From assembly GCF_050003625.1 (NCBI RefSeq), contig NC_134398.1, positions 72,593,635-72,657,634 of the forward strand: 64,000 bases of DNA. Direction: 5' to 3'. Origin of the DNA: Haematobia irritans (lineage: Eukaryota; Arthropoda; Insecta; Diptera; Muscidae). The position numbers and the translations under genes were made by a program. Below, piece by piece: positions 23,033 to 34,998 of this stretch; the stretch's first letter is position 1; each line of letters opens with the position of its first letter. The notes below the pieces were generated by a model, which was given only the letters and a program-made list of their open reading frames with translations, did not search any database and had not been told where the DNA came from.

Positions 23033-23619
23033 CCAGAGCGAAGAAATTAGGAGTAATTTTCAATAGTTCACTTAGTTGGACAGATCATGTCAATTCTGCT
23101 GCGGGCCAGACTTATGCTAGCTTAAGAGCGCTGTGGTTTAGCCATTCCTATACGCCACTGAACATACGAATTCTCTTGGCGAAAACTTTACTGGTACCAG
23201 GACTGATTTATGGCTGTGAACTTTTATCTAATGGTGACTCGGGGAGTCTACGATGGTTAAACGTTGCCTTCAATAGCATCATCCGTTATGTGTATGGACT
23301 GAATAGGCGACAACGTGTCGCCCATCTAGCGAATTCTCTGTATGGATTTAGTTTTCAGACTCTCCTCAATTCAAAGGCTTTGATATTTTTGCAGAATCTT
23401 ATAGTAAAACGGACACCGGATAACTTGTATTGCAAATTGAGATTCCCAAGATCAAGCAGAGGAAGAAAAATAATACCATTTAGGCGTCGATGTCTTGTTT
23501 CCGAATGGCATTTCTTTATCAGTACAATACGTCTTTGGAACACATTACCAAGCAACATACAAAGCATCAGCAACCCCTTTATTTTTAAAAAGCGAATACT
23601 TCAATTGTATCGGAATTAA
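23033..23619 (+). pseudogene. LINE RT C-terminal domain (truncated, frame open)
   Basis: An open frame with no initiating Met begins at about 23033. It starts in the RT thumb (AKKLGVIFNSSLSWTDHV), continues through KTLLVPGLIYGCELL and ends ISNPFIFKKRILQLYRN with a TAA at 23617. Polymerase motifs and endonuclease are absent because of 5' truncation, the usual outcome of target-primed reverse transcription. The frame is intact over ~195 residues, so the insertion is not very old. It is similar to the remnant at 4840-5035. Confidence 0.75.
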
Positions 23620-23910
23620 TTTACATCTATCTTGTCCTTCATAAACGTCTTTTTAACATACTATCACGTCTTTGCATTTAAATGTTAAATTTTCTATGAT
23701 ATTATTATAAATACTAATAACATTTTACTTTTCAAAAGTCATTAATTATATAAATTATTACTATTTAAAAGAAATGTTTTTCCTCACTTTTTTAAAAAAT
23801 GTCCCATTATATTAATTATTGTAATCCTAGTTAAGATGGATATTATTTCAACTATTGAAATCTGCACTATAGTTATAAGACATTGTCTTGCTGTGTAGAA
23901 ATATACAACT

Positions 23911-23955
23911 AAATAAATAAATAAACAAATAAATAAATAAATAAAATAAATAAAA
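23911..23955. repeat. (TAAA)n tail
   Basis: TAAA repeats with one TAAAC variant, at the 3' end of the truncated LINE. Confidence 0.85.
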
Positions 23956-24263
23956 AACCTTTGAAGTCCCAGAAAAAACATATGAAGGAGCACTTTCACC
24001 TAACACATTCACCATATCTTTATAAATTTCTTGTCCCGATAAACCTTTTTTATCAAAATATTTAATGACAGCACGCATTTATAATTCTTCCATTGTAAAA
24101 ACTTGCGGATGCGTCTTTTTTGAACACCAGTTTCTATATGAAGGAGTTGCCAGATCGAAACATGTGTTCATAACAGAGATGAAAGTTTCCAAAACACTTA
24201 ACCTTTTTCTGTTTATACCGCTCTTTTTGTGCTAGGCTAAGAAGTTTCCGAACTGCCCTCGTA

Positions 24264-24540
24264 GATTGCTCCGATGTTCACCAATTTGGCTATATTACCC
24301 ACACAAATTGAACGATCTTTTTTTTAGTGGACTTAATTTTAGGTGTATCAAAAGATTTGCTTATCAGACATATGACCATATTACTCTCACCTATTAACCA
24401 ATGTAAATCAAAATTTATATCAACCACCCCCATAAAATATCGTTCATATCGGATCCGATGTAGATATAGCTCCCATATATATGTGTTACCTAATTATGAA
24501 GACACTTTTTAACCTCTTAGATTTAGCAAAAAATTTAATA
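24264..24540. repeat. DINE-like tandem-repeat fragment
   Basis: Contains GATGTAGATATAGCTCCCAT and ATATATGTGTTACC, typical of the family 4 sequence at 16540-17026. It runs into the triplet repeat. Confidence 0.5.
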
Positions 24541-26664
<2,124 letters not shown>

Positions 26665-27194
26665 CATTAGTATTATAATTATATTTTTTTTAAACAATAC
26701 CATAACTTATTCCAGTGTATTACAGTGCCTAAACATATGCTCCAATTATATGCTAATATTAGCATTGTTGTCAGATCGATTTACATTCATTTAGTCGATT
26801 TTTTAACACATAATTTGTGGCTTTAACTTTCAGTTAAAAAGTTCGACTAACCGACATATTTTTGAAAATTGAATCAAATCGATCAACATGGCCGAGATTG
26901 ATAATCTAATTCTAATAAAGAAAAAAATTGGCATTCGATTAATAATATTTCAATTAATAATATATCATTTATTTTAATAATTATTTTACGATAACTCTAA
27001 ATATATGAAATTATCCGGTTTAAGCACATCTCAATGTTTCAAAATTGTCGGAAAGTGGGAATGTCAACTAGATATGTTATACAACCTTGCCTTCTTTAGA
27101 AGTTGTCAAAAGAGACAAATTCCTAAAGTTGCAAGAAGTGCTTGTTTATTTTCTTCTTCTTCTCATCATTCTTTCTGATCCTAATTAATTAAAA
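26665..27194. other. Intergenic AT-rich DNA
   Basis: No gene or clear repeat boundary. A short TCT run is at about 27150. Confidence 0.4.
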
Positions 27195-28650
27195 ACAAGT
27201 ATATACCGCAGTAAGTTCGACCGGGCCCAATCTTAAATACCTACCCCCACGAATCAAATAATATAGTTTCATTTGAAAATTTCAAGGGGGTTTGATAACA
27301 GATATTCTTCCAAGCAGGAATATACCCTCGAGAAGTGAAATCGATCTATATGGAGACCAGTGCTGCCGCTAGTGAAAAATTGAGTGAAGTGGTTTTTGGA
27401 AAAAAAGTGGAGTAGATTGAATAAAATTGAAGTAGCATACATATTTGAAAACAAAACTATAGAATTCATTTTATTATACCCTCCACCATAGGATGGGGGT
27501 ATATTAACTTTGTCATTCCGTTTGTAACACATTTGCTCTAAGACCCTATAAAGTATATACATTCTGGGTCGTGGTGAAATTCTGAGTCGATCTGATGTCC
27601 GTCCGTCCGTCTGTTGAAATCACGCTAACTTCCAAACGAAAGAAGCTATCGACTTGAAACTTGGCACAAGTAGTTGTTAATGATGTAGGTCAGATGGTAT
27701 TACAAATAGGCCATATCGGTCCACTTTTACGTATAGCCCCCATATAAACGGACCCCCAAATTTGGCTTGCGGGGACTCTAAGAGAAGCAAATTTCATCCG
27801 ATACAGCTGAAATTTGGTACATGGTTTCAGCATATGATCTCTAACAACCATGCAAAAATTGGTCCACATCGGTCCATAATTATATATAGCCCCCAAAACT
27901 GATCCCCCCAATTTGGCTTGCGGAACCTCTAAGAGAACCAAATTTCACCCGATCCGGCTGAAATTTGGTACATGGTGTAAGTATATGGTCTCTAACAACT
28001 ATGCAAAAATTGGTCCACATCGGTTAATAATTCATTGATTAAAACCGCTATGTTCATCGTAATTAAAGGAATAGGAAAAACAATTAATTAGGTAATATGG
28101 GGAAAAATTTAAAAATTTGAAGCAGAACAAAAAGTGAAGCAGATTTTTAGAAGAAGGAGTGACGAAGTAAATTTTGTGAAAATGAAGCAAAATACTTCGA
28201 TTGAATTAGTAGCAGCAGCACTGATGGAGACCTTACAAAATGGACCGATAAAAACTAAATCCGATACACGTTTTTGTGGGTCTATAATACCAGTATATTT
28301 ACAATTTCAGGCAAATCGGATAAAACCTGCGGTTTCTAGAATCCCAAGTAGTTAAATCGGGAGATCGGTCTTATGGGGGCTATGCGAAAAAGTAGATGGA
28401 TACACAAAATATTCAGCACATCTAATTGTAGTTTTAGAAACTAGACCCCAAATCGAATGACCGGTTTTTAGGGGGCTGTATCAAAAACTGTACGGATACA
28501 CAATATATTCGACATACCTATTTATGGTCCTAAAAACTTCTAGATTTCCAATTTCAGACAAATAGGACAAGTCCAACGGTTTATAGAAGCCCAAAAAGTA
28601 AACTCGGGAGATCGGTGTACGAGTATATGCACCCAAAATTAGTACTATAC
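27195..28650 (-). mobile_element. DINE-1-like element, family 3, interrupted
   Basis: Begins with the family 3' end ACAAGTATATACCGCAGTAA, then a GTTCGACCGGGCC hairpin-like stretch. Sequence shared with 34999-36206 includes AAATTTCAAGGGGGTTTGA and ATGGACCGATAAAAACT with CGATACACGTTTTTGTG. A family 1 element (27475-28032) is inserted in its middle. The far end near 28650 is degraded. Confidence 0.6.
27475..28032 (+). mobile_element. DINE-1-like element, family 1, nested copy
   Basis: Starts TATACCCTCCACCATAGGAT, has the GTCCGTCCGT run and the 5' block, then about two 153-bp units, and breaks off near 28032. The 3' hairpin end is missing. Confidence 0.75.
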
Positions 28651-28754
28651 TGGCTCAAATCGATACATTACGTTATTGATAGTTAGCCAACCCCGTATGG
28701 CACAATATCAATACCGAACGGTACAGGCGGTACGCAAAGCATGAAAGTACCATA

Positions 28755-29777
28755 CGCACTCAAAAAAAACTTTACTTGGATCCAAAGATTTTGACCTTCC
28801 TTTAAGTATTTTGGTATTGATTCCGAGCCAAAGATGCGGCTTCTTTAAAATACAGACATTTTTTACGGACCTCCCTTGCTTTAAATCTAGGATCGATAAA
28901 ATTAAAATTGAATACAGATGTCATTCATCGAATTTTTATTCTCTGTTTGCGATATATTAATAAAGGTATTCATGTATAAACAAATTCCAGTTTCAAAATC
29001 CAAATTATGCCAAGTACTTCAAATTAGAAACTGTTTTTTAATGTTTTTTAATGGGAGCCACCGTGGTGCAATGGGTAGCATGCCCGCCTTGCATACACAA
29101 GGTCGTGGGTTCGATTCCTGCTTCGACCAAACACCAACAAGTTTTTCAGCGGTAGATTATCCCACCTCAGTAATGCTGGTGACATTTCTGAGAGTTTCAA
29201 AACTTCTCTAAGTGGTTTCACTGCAATGTGGAACGCCGTTCGGATTCGGCTATAAAAAGGAGGTCCCTTGTCATTGAGGTTAACATGGAATCGGGCAGCA
29301 CTCAGTGATAAGAGAGAAGTTCACCAATGTGGTATCACAATGGAGTGAATAGTCTAAGTGAGCCTGATACATCGGGCTGCCACCTAACCTAGCCTAACCT
29401 AATGCTAAAAAAAACTTTAAAGCAAAGATGCAAATCCTTAAAATAAGTCTTATCCTATATTTGAAGCGTTTTTATCTTAAATTTAAAAATTCAATATGTC
29501 AGTTGAGTAAAAGACGATTTCTTTATATTAAAAATGTTTTTCTTTATTTTAAGGAACATTTGCCTTCAAAGATCTACACAGATCAACAGAGGGATGTAAA
29601 ATTTCAAGATTTGTGTCCTAAATTTAATGAAAAAATTTTGAAGCAAGGATTATAAACTTTCTTTTAATTAAAATGTCATTATTTTAAAGAAATTTGTCCT
29701 TAGCATTGCATAAATTTCGAGTCCTAAAATTTAAGTTGCATAATCTTCCACATTAGGTCAATATTTTTTTCAGTGCG
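28755..29777. mobile_element. MITE (CACTGAAAAAAA family) carrying a SINE
   Basis: Left end CGCACTCAAAAAAAAC and right end TTTTTTTCAGTGCG are inverted. The left inner part (GGTATTGATTCCGAGCCAAA) matches 17105 and the reverse complement near 7030. The SINE at 29053-29400 interrupts it. Confidence 0.65.
29053..29400 (+). mobile_element. tRNA-derived SINE, full copy 1
   Basis: A tRNA-like head of about 75 bp has an A-box-like TGGTGCAATGGGTAGCATG and a B box GGTTCGATTCC (29109-29119). It is followed by a body with GGAACGCCGTTCGGATTCGG and TATAAAAAGGAGGTCCCTTG. The tail ATCACAATGGAGTGAATAGT ... GGGCTGCCACCTAACC is the LOA-like LINE tail. A possible short TAATG duplication flanks it. Expected to be transcribed by RNA polymerase III if active. 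Confidence 0.85.
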
Positions 29778-29945
29778 GTATTATGAAAATACCAATATGG
29801 TATTAAAAATTATACCTAAGTTGTATTATTATTTATACCATTAAGTTATTGATGAAATAATACCAAAACGGTATTAGGTTTAATACAAACCCGGCTTTTA
29901 TTTTAATACATATTAGTTTAATAAAAAACACACGTAACAAAAACT

Positions 29946-29951
29946 TTTATT
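29946..29951 (-). terminator. Poly(A) signal AATAAA
   Basis: AATAAA on the minus strand, 74 nt downstream of the stop codon of the fragment at 30025-30235. Confidence 0.5.
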
Positions 29952-30024
29952 TTAATTCATTTCATACACAAATTACATACATACATACACTTCATTTTTT
30001 TCATGCAAAATTATTCTTTGAATT

Positions 30025-30235
30025 TTATGTCTCATAGCAGGCTCTGTATGCCTCAAGCTGTCTGTTGTGGTACTTGGAAAGCTTTTGTATGCCTCTTAAG
30101 TATCTAATGAGAGAAGGAATCCGAATTAGTTAACATTAATAATACCAAAACATATACTTACCGATACTTCGCTATATTCGCAAATTTAGTTTTGTCAGTC
30201 TTCATGCCTTCCAAGAAATATTGCAATTTACTCGC
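30025..30235 (-). CDS. Terminal two-exon gene fragment, product unknown
   Basis: Minus-strand exon 30162-30235 ends in a consensus donor (CG then GTAAGTATAT). An intron of 58 bp (30104-30161) ends TCTCATTAG, and exon 30025-30103 runs to TAA. A splice acceptor (AAAGTAAATAG, 30236-30237) precedes the first exon. The frame (74 + 79 nt) is open across the junction and encodes ~50 residues, including LQYFLEGMKTDKTKFANIAK and then GIQKLSKYHN ... LEAYRACYET. A poly(A) signal follows. I do not recognise the protein. It is either the 3' end of a host gene whose upstream exons are not visible here, or the last exons of a DNA transposon; the repeat-rich flanks favour the latter somewhat. Confidence 0.5.
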
Positions 30236-30420
30236 CTATTTACTTTATGTGAAGAAACTAAACTACTAAGGCGACCACTTAGTTTTTAGCAACGGCGACA
30301 TATCATTTGTTACGGGGATGTGATAGTTAATACTATAATAATACCGGATAAAAATGATTTGATAGAAAATGGTATCAAAATTAGAAGGTAACGTGCATCA
30401 ATCAATTAATACCAACCGGT

Positions 30421-30890
30421 AATGGCCCCGTACCGCCTTTTTCTACCAGTGTGGGGGGCTATACTAAATCATGTACCCATACTCACCATTTTAAGTACAC
30501 CTCTTTATGGTCCTAAAATACCTCTAGATTTCCAATTTCAGACAAATTGGACAAAACCAACGGTTTCTATAAGCCCAAGAAGTAAAATCGGGAAACCGGT
30601 CTATATGGGGGAAATACGAAAACATGAACCGATACTCACTATTTTCGGCACACATATTTGTGGTCCTACAAGACCTCTAGGTTTCCAATTTCAGGCAAAG
30701 TGTATAAAAACTGCGGATTCTTGAAGCCCAAGAAGTAAAATCGGGAGATCGGTCTATATGGGGGCTATACCAACATATGGACCGATACTCGTCATTTTTG
30801 GCACGCCTCTGTATGGTCACAAAATACCTTTAGATTTCCAATTTCAGGCAAATTTGATAAAAGCAAATTCAATTTTCAGGCAAATTTGAT
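30421..30890. repeat. DINE-like tandem-repeat fragment, family 3
   Basis: About three ~155-bp units with GGTCTATATGGGGGCTATAC, TTTATGGTCCTAAAATACCT and AGATTTCCAATTTCAGACAA. The same units occur at 28300-28620. No termini seen. Confidence 0.65.
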
Positions 30891-30895
30891 TAAAA

Positions 30896-31255
30896 GCAAA
30901 AAAAAAAATGTCTGGCCAGATTATATTTGTTCGAATTGACTAACTTGAGTATGGTGGCCAGTCGAAGTTGTAGATTTTCAACTGACCTCTTTGGCAGGTA
31001 AACCCGATCATTTTGTTTGTTCACAAACTGCTCAATTTGGTATGACTTCTCATTGATGAAAACCAAATTCATTGACTTGCAACCCTTGGCTCTTTCCAGT
31101 CTAAATTTTTTTCTGCATCGGTGAGCTTGCACTTTTTCGAACTTCAACGCCTTTAGTTTAAACTCATTTTTCAATATATGTTGCAACCGTTTTAGCGATA
31201 TTTTCATCTCGCGAGCATGTTTTCTACCATTGTGGTGTAAATTCACGCTTGAATT
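30896..31255 (-). pseudogene. Tc1/mariner-superfamily transposase fragment
   Basis: A minus-strand frame contains KISLKRLQHILKNEFKLKA and later NLVFINEKSYQIEQFVNKQN with RVYLPKRSVENLQLRLAT. This is the region from the second helix-turn-helix to the first catalytic Asp in Tc1/mariner-type transposases. Where the family has a SDEKS-type motif, this copy reads INEKS, so the first catalytic Asp is lost. The remainder of the gene is absent on both sides. Dead remnant. Confidence 0.65.
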
Positions 31256-31448
31256 CCATCACGATTAATTTTATGCAATAGATCAAAATGCTTTTGTAAA
31301 CTTGTAAACATTAAAATTAACTGTCACTGGATAAATCTGTCAGCTGTAAGACGGACGGTTTGAAATGATAGCAACCATGTCATCTACCCGTAACCATGAA
31401 CGGCGTCTAAGTTAAATGATGAACACAATAGCTAGGGCATCACTATAC

Positions 31449-31454
31449 TTTAAT
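31449..31454 (-). terminator. Possible poly(A) signal (ATTAAA)
   Basis: ATTAAA on the minus strand about 100 nt downstream of the cuticle gene's likely stop at 31553. Confidence 0.35.
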
Positions 31455-31552
31455 TTATATGATATCTTAAATAATAAAGGCTATGAAAATTAGAATTGAA
31501 ATAATTGATTTAAATTATGAAATTGTACAATGATTTAAGTAAAGCGACTGCT

Positions 31553-32469
31553 TTAAGCATAAGGTCCATTGCCGTCAGATTTTGGGGGAGACGAATAACT
31601 GTCCTTAGCAGTAGCGGGAGCAGGGGCCTCTTGTTTGACTTCATGCTAGATTGTACAACTGTATCTGAGGTGGAAGATGCTGATGCTGATGGCAATGGTG
31701 ATGCTGATGACGATGATAAAATCGATTCAGGTCCAACGATCGATTTAGCGGCAACGGCAGGAACTGCAGCGGAGGCCAAATTTATAGCAATGGGCTCGCG
31801 ATTGACAACCGCATTGAAGCCATTGACACTATCAACAGTATATGTAACAGTGCGTTTGAAACCATCTGGATCTACCAAACTATAGACACCACGAACATTG
31901 TAGCCATCGCGAGATTCAGCGTGAGATTTTATATCACCGGTGCTGGGGTCGTTGATTTCATATCCATACTCGTATTTGGCAGGTGCATAATAGTCTGCAG
32001 CATCATAATTGCTGTAATCCAAATTATTGTACTGCACTGGAACCTCTATGGGCTGATAGTTTCCATTGGATGAGTAGGAACCTACGTTGTAGGATATTGT
32101 ATTGGTATCGCTATTTGAGTTTTGATATCCATTATCTTGGTTATTACTTCTATACGATTGTGTTTGCTGGGAATTGTTTTGAGCGGGGGCGGGTGCATTT
32201 TGTTGTTGATTTTCAATGTTGGAATGAATGTCATAGCTATTGGTCGGCTTATTGTAGTCATAATCTGCAGCAGGGGCTGGGGCGTGTGTATTTCGTTGTT
32301 GATTTTCATTGTTGGAATGAATGTCATAGCTGTTGTTCGGCTTATTGTAGTCGTAATCACCAGCAGCCGCTAGAGTCACCAAACACAAAACTGCAACAAA
32401 CTAATACGAATTTTTTTTTTGGAAAAGGGAAGAAAAATCGAATAAAAATCATAATACCTTGAAAGCCAT
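31553..32469 (-). CDS. Cuticle protein, RR-2 chitin-binding type (two exons)
   Basis: A secreted structural protein expected to bind chitin in the cuticle. Coding exon 1 is only 12 nt (32458-32469, MAFK). A 57-bp intron (32401-32457, GTATTATG ... TATTAG) splits codons cleanly, a layout common in insect cuticle genes. Exon 2 continues the signal peptide (FVAVLCLVTLAAAG). A ~32-residue stretch is duplicated near the start (DYDYNKPNNSYDIHSN and DYDYNKPTNSYDIHSN, each ending in APAPA). The Rebers-Riddiford domain lies at about residues 142-205 (KYEYGYEINDPSTGDIKSHA, then SLVDPDGFKRTVTY). After VVQSSM the frame appears shifted. The other frame reads QEAPAPATAKDSYSSPPKSD and stops in GPYA at 31553; the uncorrected frame runs on to 31510. 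This is the only confident host gene here. Confidence 0.9.
32401..32457 (-). other. Intron of the cuticle gene
   Basis: 57 bp, donor AAG/GTATTATG, acceptor TATTAG/TTT. Only this acceptor keeps the signal-peptide frame; the next AG would give a stop within five codons. Confidence 0.85.
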
Positions 32470-32570
32470 ATTCTCTTTGCTCAATGGATTGATCCTTAAA
32501 TTTGTCCGAAAATTGTTTCTACCGCTACTACACTTCTTCTGATACTATAAACTAAATATGGTAGGGCGTG

Positions 32571-32580
32571 GATTTTTATA
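32571..32580 (-). promoter_or_regulatory. Candidate TATA box of the cuticle gene
   Basis: TATAAAAATC on the minus strand, about 105 nt upstream of the ATG. An initiator-like TATCAGA lies ~40 nt downstream, slightly further than the usual ~30 nt, so the start site is uncertain. Confidence 0.5.
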
Positions 32581-33348
32581 TTGGCGAAAAATGACCCAAA
32601 ACTGTTTGACCATAATTGTGGTCTTATGTCCAATTCTCATCGGGCTAATGAATTCAATAGCTTTCGTTTTTCTTGATTATGGCAATGTCAGTATCAATGA
32701 TTTTACTGTGATCGCCCAGCCAGTGGACCATATGATGCAGCATAACCATCGATTACAATGTTGTAGCATTGATGCCAATGATGACTCTTCAAGAGTTTTC
32801 TACATCTCCATCACGTTACATAAACATAAATGCATACCATGGCAAATTCGGGAGGTAATGAGCGATAACTCATTCATAACTCGTCAGGCCGCTCATTCAT
32901 TCATTCAATCATTTTACCAAATGTAATTTAATTGCAATTAAAACTGTAACACTTTAATACGATCTTCATTGATTTTGGAACAATAAGGCCAACAATATTT
33001 GGAAATGAGGGTGCCATAAAAATGATTTGAGGCATCGACGCTTGCCAAAATAAAACCTTTGGAAAATATAAGATGACAGACAAATGATATAATTGATTGT
33101 TGCCCAAGTGTATAGGGTAAATTGTTAAAAATTGTTTGTAGTATAATAAAAAAAATAAATTTCAATTTTACATTTTGCAGACATTTTTTAATGATCGTTC
33201 ACTCACAAAAATCTGTGAACTAACCAGGAAGGAAAAATTGGGCTCATTTTAGAAAATTTAGGCTAAACATTTTAACTAACCTGTATTACAAACGCCGATA
33301 TCACGAAAATACATCTCGACAAATTCAAGAAAATTTATAAGTCATGTT
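32581..33348. other. Upstream region of the cuticle gene, no further gene
   Basis: Open frames at 32558-32926 (plus) and 32938-33165 (minus, no ATG) have no family resemblance. The region probably holds the cuticle gene's control sequences, which cannot be delimited by eye. Confidence 0.4.
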
Positions 33349-34540
33349 TATACCCTGCGCCACACTGTGGAACAGGGTATTATAAGTTAGTGCATATGTT
33401 TGCAACACCCAGAAGGAGACGAGATAGACACATGGTGTCTTTGACTAAAATGCTTAGGGTGGGCTCCTGAGTCGATATAGCTATGTCCGTGAACACATTT
33501 TGTAACCAAGGGATTAGGTAGTAATTTAAGCCCAATCGACTTCGAATCGAATTTGGCACAAGTATGTGTTTTGGGTCAAAATAGAACCCTATTGATTTTG
33601 GAAGAAATCGGTTCAGATTTAGATATAGCTCCAATATATATCTTTCGTCCGATATGCACTTATACGGCCCTAGAAGCCTGAGTATTACCCCAATTTGGTT
33701 GAAATTTTGCACAGGGAGTAGAATTGGTAGTATAGTTAAATGTGCAAAATTTTATTGAAATCGGTTCAGATTTAGATATAGCTCCCATATATAGTTTTCG
33801 CCCACTCATATGACCACAGAGGCCAATTTTTAACTCCGATTTAGTTGAAATTTTGCACAGGGAGTAGAATTAGCATTGTTGCTATGCGTGCCAAATTTGG
33901 TTGAAATCGGTTCAGATTTAGATATAGCTCCCATATATAGCTTTCGCCCGATTTACACTCATATGACCACAGAGGCCAATTTTTAACTCCGATTTTGTTA
34001 AAATTTTGCACAGGGAGTAGAATTAGCATTGTTGCTATGCGTGCCAAATTTGGTAGAAATCGGTTCTGATTTAGATATAGCTCCCATATATGTGTTTTTC
34101 TGATTTCGACAAAAATGGTCAAAATACCAATATTTTCCTTGTAAAATCGCCACTTCGTAGTCGAAAAGTTGTAAAAATTACTCTAATTTTCCTAAACTTC
34201 TAATACATATATATCGAGTGATAAATCATAAATAAATTTTTGCGAAGTTTCCTTAAAATTGCTTCAGATTTAAATGTTTCCCATATTTTTTTTTTACTAA
34301 CATTGTGTTCCATCCTAGTGCATTAGCAGACTTAAATTTTGAGTCTATAAATTTTGTAGAAGTCTATCAAATTCTGTCCAGATCGAGTGATACTTAAATG
34401 TATGTATTTGGGACAAACCTTTATACATAGCCCCCAACACAGTTAACGGATGTGATATGGTATCGAAAATTTAGATCTACAAAGTGGTGCAGGGTATAAT
34501 ATAGTCGGCCCCGCCCGACTTTAGACTTTCCTTACTTGTT
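33349..34540 (+). mobile_element. DINE-1-like element, family 2, complete
   Basis: The clearest member. The 5' end is TATACCCTGCGCCACACTGT with the complementary GGAACAGGGTATTATAAG, then GGAGACGAGATAGACACATG and GAGTCGATATAGCTATGTCC. Three ~150-bp tandem units lie at about 33710-34110. The 3' end has GTGGTGCAGGGTATAATATA (subterminal inverted repeat), the hairpin GTCGGCCCCGCCCGAC and then CTTTCCTTACTTGTT. Order and sequence match the DINE-1/INE-1 plan of Drosophila closely. Non-coding. Confidence 0.85.
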
Positions 34541-34769
34541 TTTACTTATTAAAGAAAATTTCGTAGTTTGAAGAGAAAAAATGGAGTAAAAATTACAAAA
34601 ATGTATTTAGCGCCATACCATGTTCAAGTTGGGCGCATTTGTGGTATTCCATTTTAAACTATTTTGTGGGAAATACGAATTTAGGAAATTTTCTCAAAAC
34701 ATAATAATTCCATGATAATTCTATAGAATTATGTTGGCTAGAGTGTCAATTTGACTTAAATAATTCAAA
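34541..34769. other. Short AT-rich gap
   Basis: No feature recognised. Confidence 0.4.
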
Positions 34770-34990
34770 AAAAAAATGTTTAAAATTAATGAAATTGTCT
34801 TTAAGTTTGTTGTCTTTTTGCATCTTGACTACAATGCAAAAAATCGTTCAAAAATAGGACATGTTTTTCAACACTTTATTTTAAAGACGTTTGTTACTTG
34901 AAACATAGCATAATTTCTACTGGAAGTCGAGTCTGAAATTAGAAAATAAAGTTGTCGTTAACTCGTTTTTAAAGGACTTTGATAGCATAT
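34770..34990 (-). mobile_element. MITE (CACTGAAAAAAA family), uninterrupted relative
   Basis: The reverse complement reads GATTTTTTGCATTGTAGTCA, then AGATGCAAAAAGACAACAAA. It is the same sequence that the LOA-like LINE interrupts at 17411/22438, so it gives the empty site. Confidence 0.7.
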
Positions 34991-34998
34991 GAAGAAAA

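Larger units (their letters stand above)
23026..23955 (+). mobile_element. 5'-truncated LINE inserted in mariner
   Basis: A LINE 3' end of about 930 bp: the coding part ends at 23619, followed by a ~300-bp 3' UTR and a TAAA-rich tail (23911-23955). Mariner sequence resumes immediately on both sides, with about 200 bp of mariner missing at the insertion point. Confidence 0.75.
22832..24261 (-). mobile_element. Deleted mariner element with a LINE end inside
   Basis: Inverted ends CGAGGGCGGTTCAGAAG (22832) and AGTTTCCGAACTGCCCTCG (24261) are each flanked by TA. On the minus strand the pieces match the mariner at 62782-63999: the start of the gene (initial Met region, RAVIKYFDKKGLSGQEIYKD) at about 23990-24090, a short WDFKG piece at about 23960-23980, and the C-terminal DD34D-region end at 22832-23020. 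The middle is missing and 23026-23955 is an inserted LINE 3' end. Non-functional. Confidence 0.85.
29778..30420. repeat. GGTATTA-rich flanks around a gene fragment
   Basis: 29776-29900 and 30335-30420 contain many GGTATTA / TAATACC words in both orientations, suggesting the flanks of a palindromic element. The coding fragment below lies between them. Element class unknown. Confidence 0.4.

Noticed and set aside
31983..32462. 159-residue plus-strand ORF
   Set aside because: Antisense of the cuticle gene; the minus-strand RR-2 domain and splice sites are decisive.
32558..32926. 122-residue plus-strand ORF next to the cuticle gene
   Set aside because: Overlaps the cuticle promoter, no family resemblance, no splice or poly(A) context.
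32938..33165. 75-residue minus-strand ORF with a signal-peptide-like start
   Set aside because: No ATG (starts TTG), no paralog or motif.
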